Shown piece after piece: positions 55,001-64,000 of a stretch of 64,000 nt of DNA. The stretch covers positions 234,001 through 298,000 of the forward strand of contig CAJNDS010000458.1 in NCBI GenBank assembly GCA_905221605.1, given 5' to 3'. The number at the start of each line of letters is the position of its first letter. The stretch's first letter is position 1. The position numbers and the translations under genes were made by a program. Source of the stretch: Symbiodinium natans. Taxonomy: Eukaryota > Sar > Dinophyceae > Suessiales > Symbiodiniaceae. The notes beneath the pieces are model-generated. The model did not search any database. It was not told where the DNA came from and saw only the letters and a program-made list of their open reading frames with translations.

Positions 55001-58000
55001 TAAACCCCAAACCCCGAACCTAACCTCCCTCCAAACGAACCCAAACCCTGCATGTCGCAAGGGTAGCTTTGGTACTACAACTGGAGTAGGGCACGTCAGA
55101 TTCCCTACTCAGACCCATACACCCCCCTACGTCCCAAAGCTTCATGGCCTTCCCAGAACCCTAAGCGGTATGAGCTCCTCACCCTAAACCCAGAACCCTA
55201 AACCCTAAACCCTAATCCCTAAACCCTAAACCCTAACCCTAAACCCACACTTACTCTCCAGGGAGCTCCCGGGCATTTTGCCGCTACTTAGACTCGCTCA
55301 GCACGAGGCCGGGTTGGTTGGCTTAGGGTTTGGGGTTTAGGGTTTCGGCTTGAGGGTTAAGGATTTAGGCTTGAGGGTTTGGGGATTTGGGTTTAGGGTT
55401 TAGGGTTTAGGGTTTAGGGTTTAGGGTTTAGGGTTTAGGGTTTAGGGTTTAGGGAATGACCCCCTGGCTCTTAGTAGGGAACGCGGGAGTTACCCTACAT
55501 GTACCCGTTCAGGGGTTCTATAGGGTACCTCATTCCCCTTTCCCTACCAAGAACCAGGGAGGGTTTGAGGTTTTGGGTTTCGGGGTTAGGGTTTAGGGGT
55601 TAGGGTTCAGGGTTTAGGGTTTGGGTGTTTAGGGTTTAGGGTTCAGGGTTTGGGGTTTAGGGATTAGGGTTCAGGGTTCTGCGGTGTAGGGCTTGGGATT
55701 TAGGAGTTTTAGGGAACATGGTGCAGGGAACATGTTGTTTGCTCCGTACTTTCTGAAATTTCGGGATTGGGGAGTTGCTTCGGGGGGGGTTAGCAGCTGA
55801 GGTGTTCGGCAGTGCTTCGTTTATGTCTTACGAATCAGGGTTGAGACTCGGGGTTTGGGGTTTAGGGTTTAGGATTTAGGTTTTGGCCCTTGCCTTGCCG
55901 TAAAGCAAGGCAAGGGCCGAAATGCCCTCAAGCCACCCCGAGACCCAAACCCTAAAACCCTAAACCCTAAACCCTAAACCCCAAACCCTAAACCCTAAAC
56001 CCTAAACCCTAAACCCTAAACACCCGAGTCTAAACCCTAGACTAGCAAGTACACACCCCCACCCCCATGAAAAACACAGAGGTCCCCAGACTCTCCCAGT
56101 CTCGACGAAAAGCCCAAAGTTTTTTATCCTGAAGCTTTCCACCCTACTTGGGACACTATTCATTGGGGTTTAGGGTTTGGGGTTTAGGGTTCAGGGCTTA
56201 TATACCTGGGACTCTATTTACTGGCTTTTGGAGTACTATGCTTTAGTACTTTTGTTGGTTCTGGGTTCCTATCATAGCTACTTATAACGAAAAGTATATG
56301 CTTTTGTTCTAGGGTCTACTCCAAAGCAGGGCTTACTTTAGTAGCAACTACCCGGAATTAGTCCGTACAACCCATAAAAACTGTAGGTAGAGAGGGTCCC
56401 ACCCTAAACCAGAAACTTTAGCCCCCTAAACTCGTCAACCCCAGGCCCTAAACTTTAACCCCCTAAACTCTCAACCCCAAACCGGAAACGCTAAACCCTA
56501 AAACCCAAAGCCCCAAACCCTATACTAGCCCTAAACTCCGAACCCTAAGCCCCAATTAAACCCCAACCTCTAAACCTCAACCCCAAACCCTGCACCCCAA
56601 ACCCCAAAACCCTAAACCCCAAACCCCAAAACCCTAATCCCCAAACCCTAAACCCTTAAACCCCAAACCCTAAACCCTAAACCCCAAACCCTGCACCCCA
56701 AACCCCAAAACCCTAAACCCCAAACCCTAAACCCCAAATCCCAAACCCTAAACCTTGAATCCCCAAACCCTAAACCCCAAACCCTTCACTCAAGACCCCA
56801 AAGCCCTAAACCCCAAACCCTAAACCTAAATCCTAAACCCCAAACCCTAAACCTAAACCCCAAACCCCTGCACCCTAAACCCCAAAACCCTAAACCCCAA
56901 ACCCTAAGCCCAAACCCAATACCCCAAACCCTAGACCCTAAACCCCAAACCCTAAACCCTAAATCCCACACCCTTAACCCTAAACCCCAAAACCCTAAAC
57001 ACCCTGCTGCCCAGTTGGCCCATTGGAACGAAGCTCCGCGACCGGCTCCCCCGCCAACGCGGGTGCGGCGGCCGTTTATCCAGGCTGGGTTCAGGGTTTA
57101 GGGTTTAGGGTTTAGGGTTTAGGGTTTAGGGTTTAGGGTTTAGGGTTTAGGGTTTAGGGTTTAATGGTTAGGGTTTAGGGTTTAGGGTTTAATGTTTAGG
57201 GTTTAATGTTTAGGGTTTAGGGTTCAGGGTTTAGGGTTTAGGGTTTATTGGTCATAAGGGTTAAAAGCGTTCGCGGGAGTAGGGATGTTAGGGCTTAATG
57301 GATTATTGGTTTGGGCTCTAGGGTTTGCAAGTTAGAATGGGTCAAGAGCTTCTGGTTTAAGGTTAGGGGTTGTAGGGGTTCAGTTTAGGGGTTGGAAGGG
57401 TTTAGGGGATAAGGGTAAGGTCTCCGGGCTTTGAGTATGTCAGAATCTGCGGTTTAGGGTTTTGGGGTCTTGGATTTTTTGGGCGGGTGAAATATCACAA
57501 CTAGGCCCTAAACCCCAAACCGCCAAACCCCAAACCCGAAACCCTAAACGCCGGCAAGAGCCTTCGGGATGCAACGGGCTTCGAGGGTGGGTGTAGGGGG
57601 GTTCGGGTTAAGGCTGAGGCTGAGGGGGCGTTGAGGTTTAGGGGTTTTGGGGGTTGAGGGGTTTAGGGGTTTAGGGCTTTAGGGCTTTAGGGGTTTAGGG
57701 GTTTAGGGGTTGAGGGGTTGAGGGGTTGAGGGGTTGAGGGTTGAGGGGTTTAGGGGTTTAGGAGTTTAGGGGTTGAGGTTTGAGGGGTTTAGGACCTTGG
57801 GGGAGTTTAGACTTCCTACGATGGAGTGGTTTACGGTTGGGGTTTGGGGTTACCCTAAGCCCAAAACCCTAAACCCCTAAACCCCAAACCCTTTCTACTA
57901 GGGAGGTTCAAGACTCAGGCTTCTTGGTGACGGGTTAGGAGTTTAGAGTTTTAGGGGGTCAGGCTTTGGGCTGTGGCTACTAGGGCAAGTCAGCCACACC

Positions 58001-61000
58001 CCAGACAGCAGAGGCCCTAACTCACACCTATGCTCCCGCCCTCTCCCCAAAGAAATGGTTTAGGGTTTAGGGTTTAGGGTTCGGGGTTTAGGGTTCAGGA
58101 TTTAGGGTTCAGGACCCCCGAACCCCAGCTTATCCTTAACCCTCCCCACTACAGGGCTCCCGAATTCTTCTTGAAAACCCCAAACCCTAAACCTAAACCT
58201 TGAGTCCAAAACTCTAAACCCCAAACCCTAACCCCTACTAACCCTACAAACCCCAGACCTCAAACCCAAAAACCTAACCCTGAAGCCCCAAACTCTTAAA
58301 CCCCAAGCCCTAAACCCTGCTGACCCTATCTACACCCCAAATCCGAAACCCATCAGGAGCTCGAGGATTACTTGAAAACCAGTCCTAAGGACTGCTCCCC
58401 GCTTTCGCAGTTGAAAGGTTTTGTTTTTTGGGTTTTGGGGTTTTGGGGTTTTGGGGTTTTAGGTGTTTTAGGCGTTTTAGGCGTTTTTGGCATGTTTGGC
58501 GTTTTGGGCGTTCTTGGCGTTTAGGGTTTTAGGGTTTTATGGTTCTGGAGTTTCAGGGGTTTAGGGCTTTAGCGTTTAGGTTTTGGGGGTTGGAAGGTTT
58601 TCGGCCGCTTGTGCCACAAGACACGGATGTTCAGACATACCAGGATTTTGTTTCTGTGATGATGTGCGCGATCCTTCTTGTGGGATGAAGGTTGGGGTTC
58701 TGGGTTTAGGGTTGCGGGTCTTTTGTCTAGGGCTTTATTCGGGTACCCGGGGGTAGAGTGGATCTGGGACCTGTTGCTGCGTAGGCAAACATAGGCACAT
58801 GCTCAGTTATAGCTTCAAGAGCCGTAAACCCCCCCCCCCAAATTCAGGGTCTAGAGTGTATAGGGTATAGGGTTTAGGGTTTATAAGGTATATAGGGTTT
58901 AGGGTTTATAGGGTTTAGGGACGCCGTCCTCCCACGCCAGGACCGCCCGATCATCCTCGTGCCAATGAATAAGAATGCGCCCATCAACCTGCTCAATGTC
59001 TTTCAGCTGCTCCAGGACGATAAAACTCGGAGCTCCTAAACCTTACTGTTGGATAGTAGGGAATGAGGGAATAAGGTACCCGCATATATCCCTAAACCCT
59101 AAACCCTAAACCCTAAACCCTAAACCCTAAACCCTAAACCCTAAACCCTAAACCCTAAACCCTAAACCCTAAACCCTTAGCCGCTTAGGTCTCCAGGGTT
59201 TCGCATTTGTTTGGGTTTGGTCCCAGCCATCGGCTTCCTAAATCCGCCGACAAGATATGGTCACTTCTCTAAAAAACACGGTCCCTTTTGGGGTGCTTAG
59301 GGTTTAGGGATTAGGGGTTTAGGGTTTAGTGTTTTGGGTTACTATGAGGCCATCCCTCTTATTTCGAGCACCCTAGAAAGGGACCATAATTTAGACCACA
59401 ATTTAGAGAGCTGACCATATAGGGCCCAACTTGCAACATACTTCTGGCTGTTTTAAAGAGGGTTTACCCCACCAACACCCCCACCCCAAACTGCCCCAAA
59501 TCCTTTTGAATGCTAGGGTTGAACGCTACGAACCGTAAAACCCAATAGACACTATACCGCCTACCAAAAACCCCAAACCCCAAACCCCAAACCCTAAACC
59601 CTAAACCCTAAACCCTAAACCCTAAACCCTAAACCCTAAACCCCAAACCCCAAACCCTAAACCCTGAGCCCTAAGCCCGGAGCACTCCAGGGAGCCCACC
59701 AGGCTCTCAACCTAGTCGCCACCAGGACGGCAGCTATGTGCGAGCTGAGAAGACGGGCGTTTGGAGCCCCAGAAAAACCCCTAAGCCTATATCCCCCTTG
59801 GGATTAGTATTTTTTGTTTATATAAGTCTAAGGGGAGTATCGAAACACTGAAAAGTTTGGGGTTATGGGTGCACAGAAGAGTGTTCGGGTTCAGGGTCTA
59901 GGTTTAGGGTTCAGGGTTTAGAGTGTTTAGGCTTTCGGGCCTAGGCCTCTTACTTGACAAATGAGCTTTGGGGTGGCTCAAGAGGGCTGCTCCGTGACGC
60001 CGTAGTCGGAGAAGCCCTGGTCTTACTTCGCCATGAGCTGAACTTGAAACCTTTTTGGGGTTTCCTTGTTTAGTAGGAATATTAAAGTTAACTTTTTGGG
60101 TTTCCTTGTTTAGTAGGAGTATTAAAGTTAACCTTTGGTTTCTCCTTGGTTCTTGGAGAAGTAAGTTCTAGGAAGCACTCGCATCTTCACCGGGGCCCGT
60201 ACTTCCACTCTTCTGTTCGGTTTTGGCAGCGTGGCAACTCAAAGCTGCCGCGCAGGTCTGTTGCGGAACGTAATATCTATGTGCTCACAACCCTTTGAAG
60301 AAAAACAACCCCAAATACCCTAAACCCTAACTCGGTAGGCCCCGTTCTAAATTCCCAAACCCATATATCAGATTCATATAAGTATGAGTTCTGAAATGTC
60401 CCCTGCAGGCGTTGCACCCGACCCAGGAAAAATGCTTTTGAGGCTTCCCCAAACCCTAAACCCTAAACCCTAAACCTTAAACCCTTCGCGCTCGCGTTCA
60501 CTGCAGGCCGGAGCTTTCGGCATGTTCGAGGCCATGAGAAAAGAATTCGTCGAGGCGCGTGGCGTGTTTGTGTGTGTGTGTGTGTGCGCGCGCTGTGTAG
60601 AATGGGGCGAGGTGAGTTTGGGTACAGGATTTAGGGTTTTAGTATTTATAAAGGGTTTAGGGTTTAGGGTTTTGAAGTTTAGGGTTCAGGGGTTTGGGGG
60701 GATTAGGGTTAGGGCTATGGGAGGGAGGGAAGATCTCGACATGTTCGCCATAGAATCCCTTTTCATGGTTCGGCGGTTTTTTTGGACCTGAAGCCCCTAA
60801 ACCCTACACAGCCTCAACCCGAAACCCTAAACCCCCAAGATAAGAATCCACAAAGACCCCCACGCCAACACCCCTTAGAACCTTAAAGTGACCGAAGCCT
60901 TACACCGACCCTTAAACCCTTGTATGCCCTTAACACCCTTATATACCCTTATACTTATATATATATATACCCTTATATATATATATATACACCCTTATAT

Positions 61001-62852
61001 ACCCTTATATACCCTTATATACCCTTATATATCCTTCTACACCCTTTTTTACCCTTATATACCCTGATATACCCTTATATACCCTTATACCCCATAATCC
61101 CTCAACCTCGCCTCTGGTGTCTCAAGCTCCGTAGCGAGAAACCCAGCACTCAAGCCTTCAGAGGCTCAGGCGAAGTTCTAAACCCTCAAGGGGGTGGGGG
61201 TTAAGGGGGCCAAGAAGGCTTAAGGGGCTTGGGGGCCTCATGGGGGTTCAGGGAGTTTAGGGGGCTTGCGGGGCTTAAGGGGGCTTAGGGGGCTTACAGG
61301 GCTTAGGGGGCTTAAGCCCCGGTCAAGGTGGCTTGGGGCTTGTGGGCCTTATGGGGGCTTAGGGGGCCTTAAGCCCGCTTAAGGGCGCTTAAGGGGGCTT
61401 AAGGGGTCTAAGCGGGCTCACGGGCACCCCAAACCCTCAACCCTCTCAAGCCTAAACTCCCAACCCCAAAACCCTAAACCCTAAACCCTAAACCCCAAAA
61501 CCCTAAACCCTAAACCCTAAACCCTGTACCGAGAAGCCTGCAAGCTGAAGGTTGTCCGAACCATCGACGGCAAGCGATGGACCTTTGAGGCCCTTGGTGT
61601 GTAGGGTTTAGGGTTTAGGGTTTCGGGTTTAGGGTTTAGGGTTTAGGGTTTAGGGTTTAGGGTTTAGGGTTTAGGGTAAGTTGAGGGTCTTAGGGTAAGT
61701 GGAGGGTTTTTTGCCGGGCAAGCGAAGTGTTTTCAGGGGAAGTGTAGGGTTTCGGGTGTTTCGCTTCAGAACCCCGGAAAGCCTACTTTGCGTGCAGGGT
61801 GACCTACAAAGCAAGATCTTGGCTTTAGGGTTTTGGGTCAGGGGTTTATGGTTTAGGGTTTAGGGTTTAGGGCCTTATTACTGTGTGTGCAGAGTCATTG
61901 TTTCGGGTCGAGGATGTTTACTGCATGGGGCTTAGGATGCTTTGTTGGTAGAGTGAGCTGTTTTGGAATCTCGGGGCATCTGCAGTACAACGATTTTTTG
62001 TAGACTTCTCAGAACTGAAAGTGTTCCTCGGAACCATTCTGGATGTTGTCCTAAATTCTATACCCCCGTAAACCGCATGTACGAAGAGTAGTCGGAACGG
62101 TTCCGAGGGGTTCCAGACGATTAAGGCTTAGTTTGTACAGGGCGTGTATCTATGTAAAAGATACATGCATACACGATCGCCCTCCCCTCTGATCATATAT
62201 ATATATATACACACATATATTATATACATATATGTATATATATATACACACATGTGCTGTTTTGTATAACATTACTGCTTTGCGGTTGAGGATATCTAGG
62301 GTTGAGGCCCAACAAGCCACGAGAGCCTTGACATCCCAAAGCCCCAAAGTCCCGCTCAGACAGCCACGGTTTAGGGTTTAGGGTTTAGGGTTTAGGAAAA
62401 AGTCCTAATGCCCTGAGCCCCCGAAGCTGTTACTTCCAGTGCGTACTTGCAGGACACAAAGATCGGTCAAGTAAGCCTGAGGCTCTATTTACCTACAGTT
62501 TTGTTAGTAGCCACCCGGAATTCGCAGGTATAGCCCATGGTTTAGGGTTTAGGGTTTAGGGTTAGGGTTTAGGGTTTAGGGTCTAGGGTCTAGGGTTTAG
62601 GGTTTAGGGTCTAGGGTTTGCAGGTAACGAGGGTCCCAGGAGTACCAACTTCAAGACCGGGCCTTGAGCTCCGGTGATGTCCACGCAGCCCGGAGTCCAG
62701 AGCACTACATCCGAAACCCTCAATATCAGGGCCAAACCGATGAGGACAGCGAACGTTTAGGGTTTAGGGTTTAGGGTTTAGGGTTTAGGGTTTAGGGTTT
62801 AGGGTTTAGGGTTTAGGGCTCAAACCGATCAGGATAGCGAACGTCGAACCCG

Positions 62853-62889
<37 letters not shown>

Positions 62890-63948
62890 CCTTCGTCAAA
62901 CCACCAGACCTCTTTTTACTCAAAGGCGCAAAAAGGCTCCTGGGCCTTCGTCGAGTTTTTTTCGGGCCTCCTGCTCATCCCCCGTCCTGACGCGTTGGCC
63001 CCAATAGGCCAAGGGCACTTGTGTTTCAGCCTCTGCGGGAGCAGGTCCGAGACAGCACGAAGGGCTTCAACAAAGGCCTGGGAGCTCATGGTTCCCCTCC
63101 TGGGGTTTCAAGGTTCAGCGGTTTAGGGTTTGGGGTTTCGGGTTTAGGGTTTAGGGTTTGGGGTTTCGGGTTTCGGGTTTGGGGTTTCCGGGTTCAGGGC
63201 TTTTAGGGCTCAGGGTCTAGAGGGTTTCGGGTTCAGGGCCAGGGTTCTAGGACATGGGGCTTCAGGGCTGAGGGGTTTACAACGAGCTTTCGTGTTTATC
63301 AGGAGTTGTTGTACTTCGTTGATTATGGACGGATTTCAAATTCAAATAAGATTTAAATTCGAATTTAGGCCTTCTGCTTGCGGGGTTCAGGGTCGCCTCT
63401 GGAGAGCATAGATTTGAATTTAATCCTTTTAGGCTCTAGAGGTGTAAATTCGAATTTAACTCCATGTTCTTTCTCCCCCGCCCTGCTGCGGAATTAAATT
63501 TGAATTTAAGCCTTCCTGGGTTTTCAGGGACTTAAATTCAAATTTAAGCCAAGTACCCGTGCAAGGTTTTAAATTCGAATTTTAGCTGAGATTGCCTTCT
63601 AGGTTTAAATTCGAATGTAACAGCTCTACAGTCTCCTGTTGTCAGGGTTTAAATTCGCCTCTTGTCCGGGTTTAAATTCGACTTTGCTTTCGCATGTGCT
63701 GCGGGGCGCTTCTTAAGCAACCGTAGGCAACCTACCAGAAAGAATGCTCAGTCCTAAACATCGCCCTAAACACCCTATGCCCCAAACCCTGTTTGAGGCT
63801 CTCATCAGGAAGAAGCGGGCGGACCCTAATTAAACCCTAAACCCTGAACCCTGAACCCTAAACCCTAAACCCGAAACCCTAATCTCTGGCAGGACATTGG
63901 AAACGAGTGGTCGCCGTCATTACAGACGGCGCCGACTGGCAGTTCCAG
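52042..63948 (+). CDS. CDC73: CDC73/parafibromin homologue (Paf1 complex), micro-exons, continues past window
   Basis: CDC73 is a nuclear subunit of the Paf1 complex, which travels with RNA polymerase II. Exons are listed separately. Seen: RPIILVP followed by NLLNVFQLLQ and DGSYV, then VVRTIDGKRW, then FNK and HWKRVVAVITDGADWQF. This is the order of the CDC73 C-terminal (Ras-like fold) domain: P-I-I-x-V-P, a hydrophobic N-x-x-x-x-L helix, then W-x-R-V-V-A-V...W-Q-F. Phases of the clearly placed introns agree. Upstream exons (52.0-57.1 kb) fit by phase, but their sequence is only weakly diagnostic. The last exon ends with a GT donor at 63949, so the C-terminus lies to the right of the window. 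The N-terminal domain was not identified. Confidence 0.8.
52748..52803 (+). CDS. CDC73: Probable CDC73 exon
   Basis: Reads GYLRGALQKPPDLSRAKP. The acceptor is CTTCTCAAG and the donor GTGAGC, phase 2. Flanked by CCCTAAA repeats to the left and TTTAGGG repeats to the right. Confidence 0.5.
53187..53232 (+). CDS. CDC73: Probable CDC73 exon, basic linker
   Basis: Reads (R)APRGDGKRPAAAMQK in phase 2 to 0, with a GC donor. The basic, Pro/Ala-rich composition suits the linker before the C-terminal domain. Confidence 0.5.
53808..53896. repeat. (CCCTAAA)n array upstream of a CDC73 exon
   Basis: A perfect array that runs directly into the ACCCAG acceptor of the exon at 53900; the complementary array follows at 53976-54020. 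Confidence 0.95.
53900..53947 (+). CDS. CDC73: Probable CDC73 exon
   Basis: Reads EQLSYAEFTKRARPMK in phase 0. It follows a long CCCTAAA array directly (ACCCAG acceptor) and ends at a GC donor, with TTTAGGG repeats about 30 nt downstream. If the GC donor is ignored it would end at a TGA one codon later. Confidence 0.6.
55462..55559. mobile_element. 98-bp inverted-repeat element
   Basis: The ends CCCTGGCTCTTAGTAGGGA and TCCCTACCAAGAACCAGGG are complementary over 17 of 19 positions. Related partial copies lie near 2334, 11067 and 59050; the last runs directly into a CCCTAAA array. Confidence 0.8.
56208..56400. mobile_element. 193-bp inverted-repeat element
   Basis: Ends GGGACTCTATTTAC and GTAGGTAGAGAGGGTCCC are imperfect inverted repeats. 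The interior contains AACTACCCGGAATTAG. A second copy at 62477-62638 has a telomeric array inside it. Confidence 0.75.
56400..57000. repeat. Degenerate CCCCAAACCCTAAA field
   Basis: About 600 nt of mixed CCCTAAA and CCCCAAA units, ending at the exon at 57015. A clean TTTAGGG array follows from 57095 to 57245. Confidence 0.85.
57015..57083 (+). CDS. CDC73: Probable CDC73 exon, Pro-rich linker
   Basis: Reads LAHWNEAPRPAPPPTRVRRP then FIQ, phase 0 on both sides, GC donor. CCCTAAA/CCCCAAA repeats lie to the left and TTTAGGG to the right. It joins in frame to DRPIILVP of the next exon. Confidence 0.65.
58941..59015 (+). CDS. CDC73: CDC73 exon: start of C-terminal domain
   Basis: Reads DRPIILVPMNKNAPINLL then NVFQLLQ, the signature first strand and helix of the CDC73 C-terminal domain. 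The acceptor is CACGCCAG and the donor GA (GACGAT), phase 0. Unusually, TTTAGGG-type repeats precede it. Confidence 0.85.
59726..59758 (+). CDS. CDC73: CDC73 micro-exon (33 nt)
   Basis: Reads DGSYVRAEKTG in phase 0. It continues the N-x-x-x-L-L-x-D-G-x-Y/F-V pattern of the family. The acceptor is CACCAG and the donor GTTTGG. Confidence 0.75.
59789..59841 (+). mobile_element. Short related copy of the introner-like element
   Basis: It has the same ends as the 41518 element (CTATATCCCCCTTGGG and CTAAGGGGAGTATCG) and the same TTTGTTTATATAA interior, but is shorter. It sits in the CDC73 intron just after the exon ending near 59758. No clear target duplication is visible. Confidence 0.65.
60052..60132. 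repeat. Two-copy tandem repeat
   Basis: A 40-41-nt unit containing TTTCCTTGTTTAGTAGGA and ATTAAAGTTAAC is repeated twice almost identically in a CDC73 intron. Confidence 0.85.
60507..60554 (+). CDS. CDC73: CDC73 exon
   Basis: Reads AGAFGMFEAMRKEFVE after a clean TTCACTGCAG acceptor. The 3' end is ambiguous (GA, GC or GT donors within 8 nt); a (GT)n run follows. Confidence 0.6.
60930..61090. repeat. Tandem ACCCTTATAT repeat
   Basis: A tandem decamer-type repeat (ACCCTTATAT) interspersed with (AT)n, in a CDC73 intron. Its translation gives the spurious Tyr/Ile/Pro protein in this region. Confidence 0.85.
61200..61430. repeat. GGGGCTTAAG-type repeat field
   Basis: Repeats of about 8-12 nt of the type GGGGCTTAAGG/GGGGCTTAGG in a CDC73 intron. 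No coding signal. Confidence 0.7.
61545..61598 (+). CDS. CDC73: CDC73 exon
   Basis: Reads LKVVRTIDGKRWTFEAL. Flanked by CCCTAAA arrays on the left and TTTAGGG arrays on the right. An acceptor 8 nt earlier and a GC donor at 61590 are alternatives; both keep the frame with suitable partners. Confidence 0.7.
62477..62638. mobile_element. Copy of the 56208 element split by a telomeric array
   Basis: The left part (GAGGCTCTATTTACC then AGCCACCCGGAATTCG) and the right end (CAGGTAACGAGGGTCCC) match the 56208 copy, but are separated by a TTTAGGG array at about 62540-62620. Confidence 0.75.
63030..63075 (+). CDS. CDC73: CDC73 exon
   Basis: Reads PLREQVRDSTKGFNK. The acceptor is GTGTTTCAG and the donor GC in phase 1, completing a Gly codon with the next exon. 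FNK-x-HW matches the conserved turn before RVVAV. Confidence 0.7.
63331..63682. repeat. Spaced array of AT-rich palindromes TTAAATTCGAATTTAA
   Basis: About nine copies of an AT-rich palindromic core (TTTAAATTCGAATTTA and variants) start near 63335, 63352, 63412, 63445, 63493, 63532, 63568, 63603, 63648 and 63670. They are separated by 20-50 nt of unrelated GC-richer DNA. The array lies in the CDC73 intron before the last exon. Confidence 0.85.
63893..63948 (+). CDS. CDC73: CDC73 exon: RVVAV...WQF motif
   Basis: Reads HWKRVVAVITDGADWQFQ, the most diagnostic stretch of the CDC73 C-terminal domain. The acceptor is CTGGCAG and the donor GTGACG, phase 0. CCCTAAA repeats lie to the left and TTTAGGG repeats begin 20 nt to the right. 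Confidence 0.9.
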
Positions 63949-64000
63949 GTGACGAGGGCAGGGCTTATAGGGTTTAGGGTTTAGGGTTTAGGGGTTTAGG

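Noticed and set aside
63331-63682. CRISPR array
   Set aside because: The repeats are short palindromes with irregular spacers in a eukaryotic intron; no cas genes.

Overview
The window looks like nuclear DNA of a dinoflagellate, probably a Suessiales / Symbiodiniaceae-type alga (inference). Three things point there. Plant-type telomeric heptamers (TTTAGGG and its complement CCCTAAA) occur throughout the interior. Introns use GC, GA and GT donors with an AG|G acceptor. There is an ankyrin gene opening with the short N-terminal module (MLRVWGISGEE...) that I associate with dinoflagellate ankyrin proteins. No bacterial, organellar or rRNA features were seen. Nearly all long open frames are artefacts of telomeric, CCCCAAA-type, (CT)n, (AT)n or poly-G/C repeats read as protein.

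Read exon by exon, the window holds at least two + strand genes broken into micro-exons. Gene 1 (about 18.3-39.7 kb) is a single-domain, six-transmembrane voltage-gated cation channel. I placed 21 exons, mostly 30-75 nt: the end of S1, S2, S3, an arginine-rich S4, S5, pore loop, S6, and a C-terminal EF-hand pair. Across 20 consecutive introns the phases agree and every junction is GT, GC or GA to AG. Only about 1.1 kb of 21 kb is coding. Gene 2 (about 52-64 kb, running off the right edge) is a homologue of CDC73/parafibromin of the Paf1 transcription elongation complex. It carries the C-terminal domain motifs in order on similar small exons.

Between them (40.38-41.74 kb) lies an ankyrin-repeat gene. 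It is broken by a 95-bp inverted-repeat element with a 4-bp target duplication. That element behaves as a perfect in-frame GC-AG intron, as introner elements do. The ankyrin remnant decays up to about 42.15 kb.

The most striking feature is the intron architecture. Exons are typically preceded by (CCCTAAA)n and followed by (TTTAGGG)n, so each intron carries complementary telomeric arrays at its two ends and its RNA could fold to bring the splice sites together. In one case the donor itself is GTTTAGGG. Several arrays are flanked by short direct repeats of unique DNA, and some cut off or split mobile elements. This suggests telomeric DNA was captured at double-strand breaks inside genes.

The rest (1-18 kb, 42-52 kb and intron interiors) holds telomeric arrays and degenerate variants, several families of short palindromic or inverted-repeat elements, minisatellites, microsatellites and homopolymers. 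It also holds coding-like islands that I could not assign to a gene.
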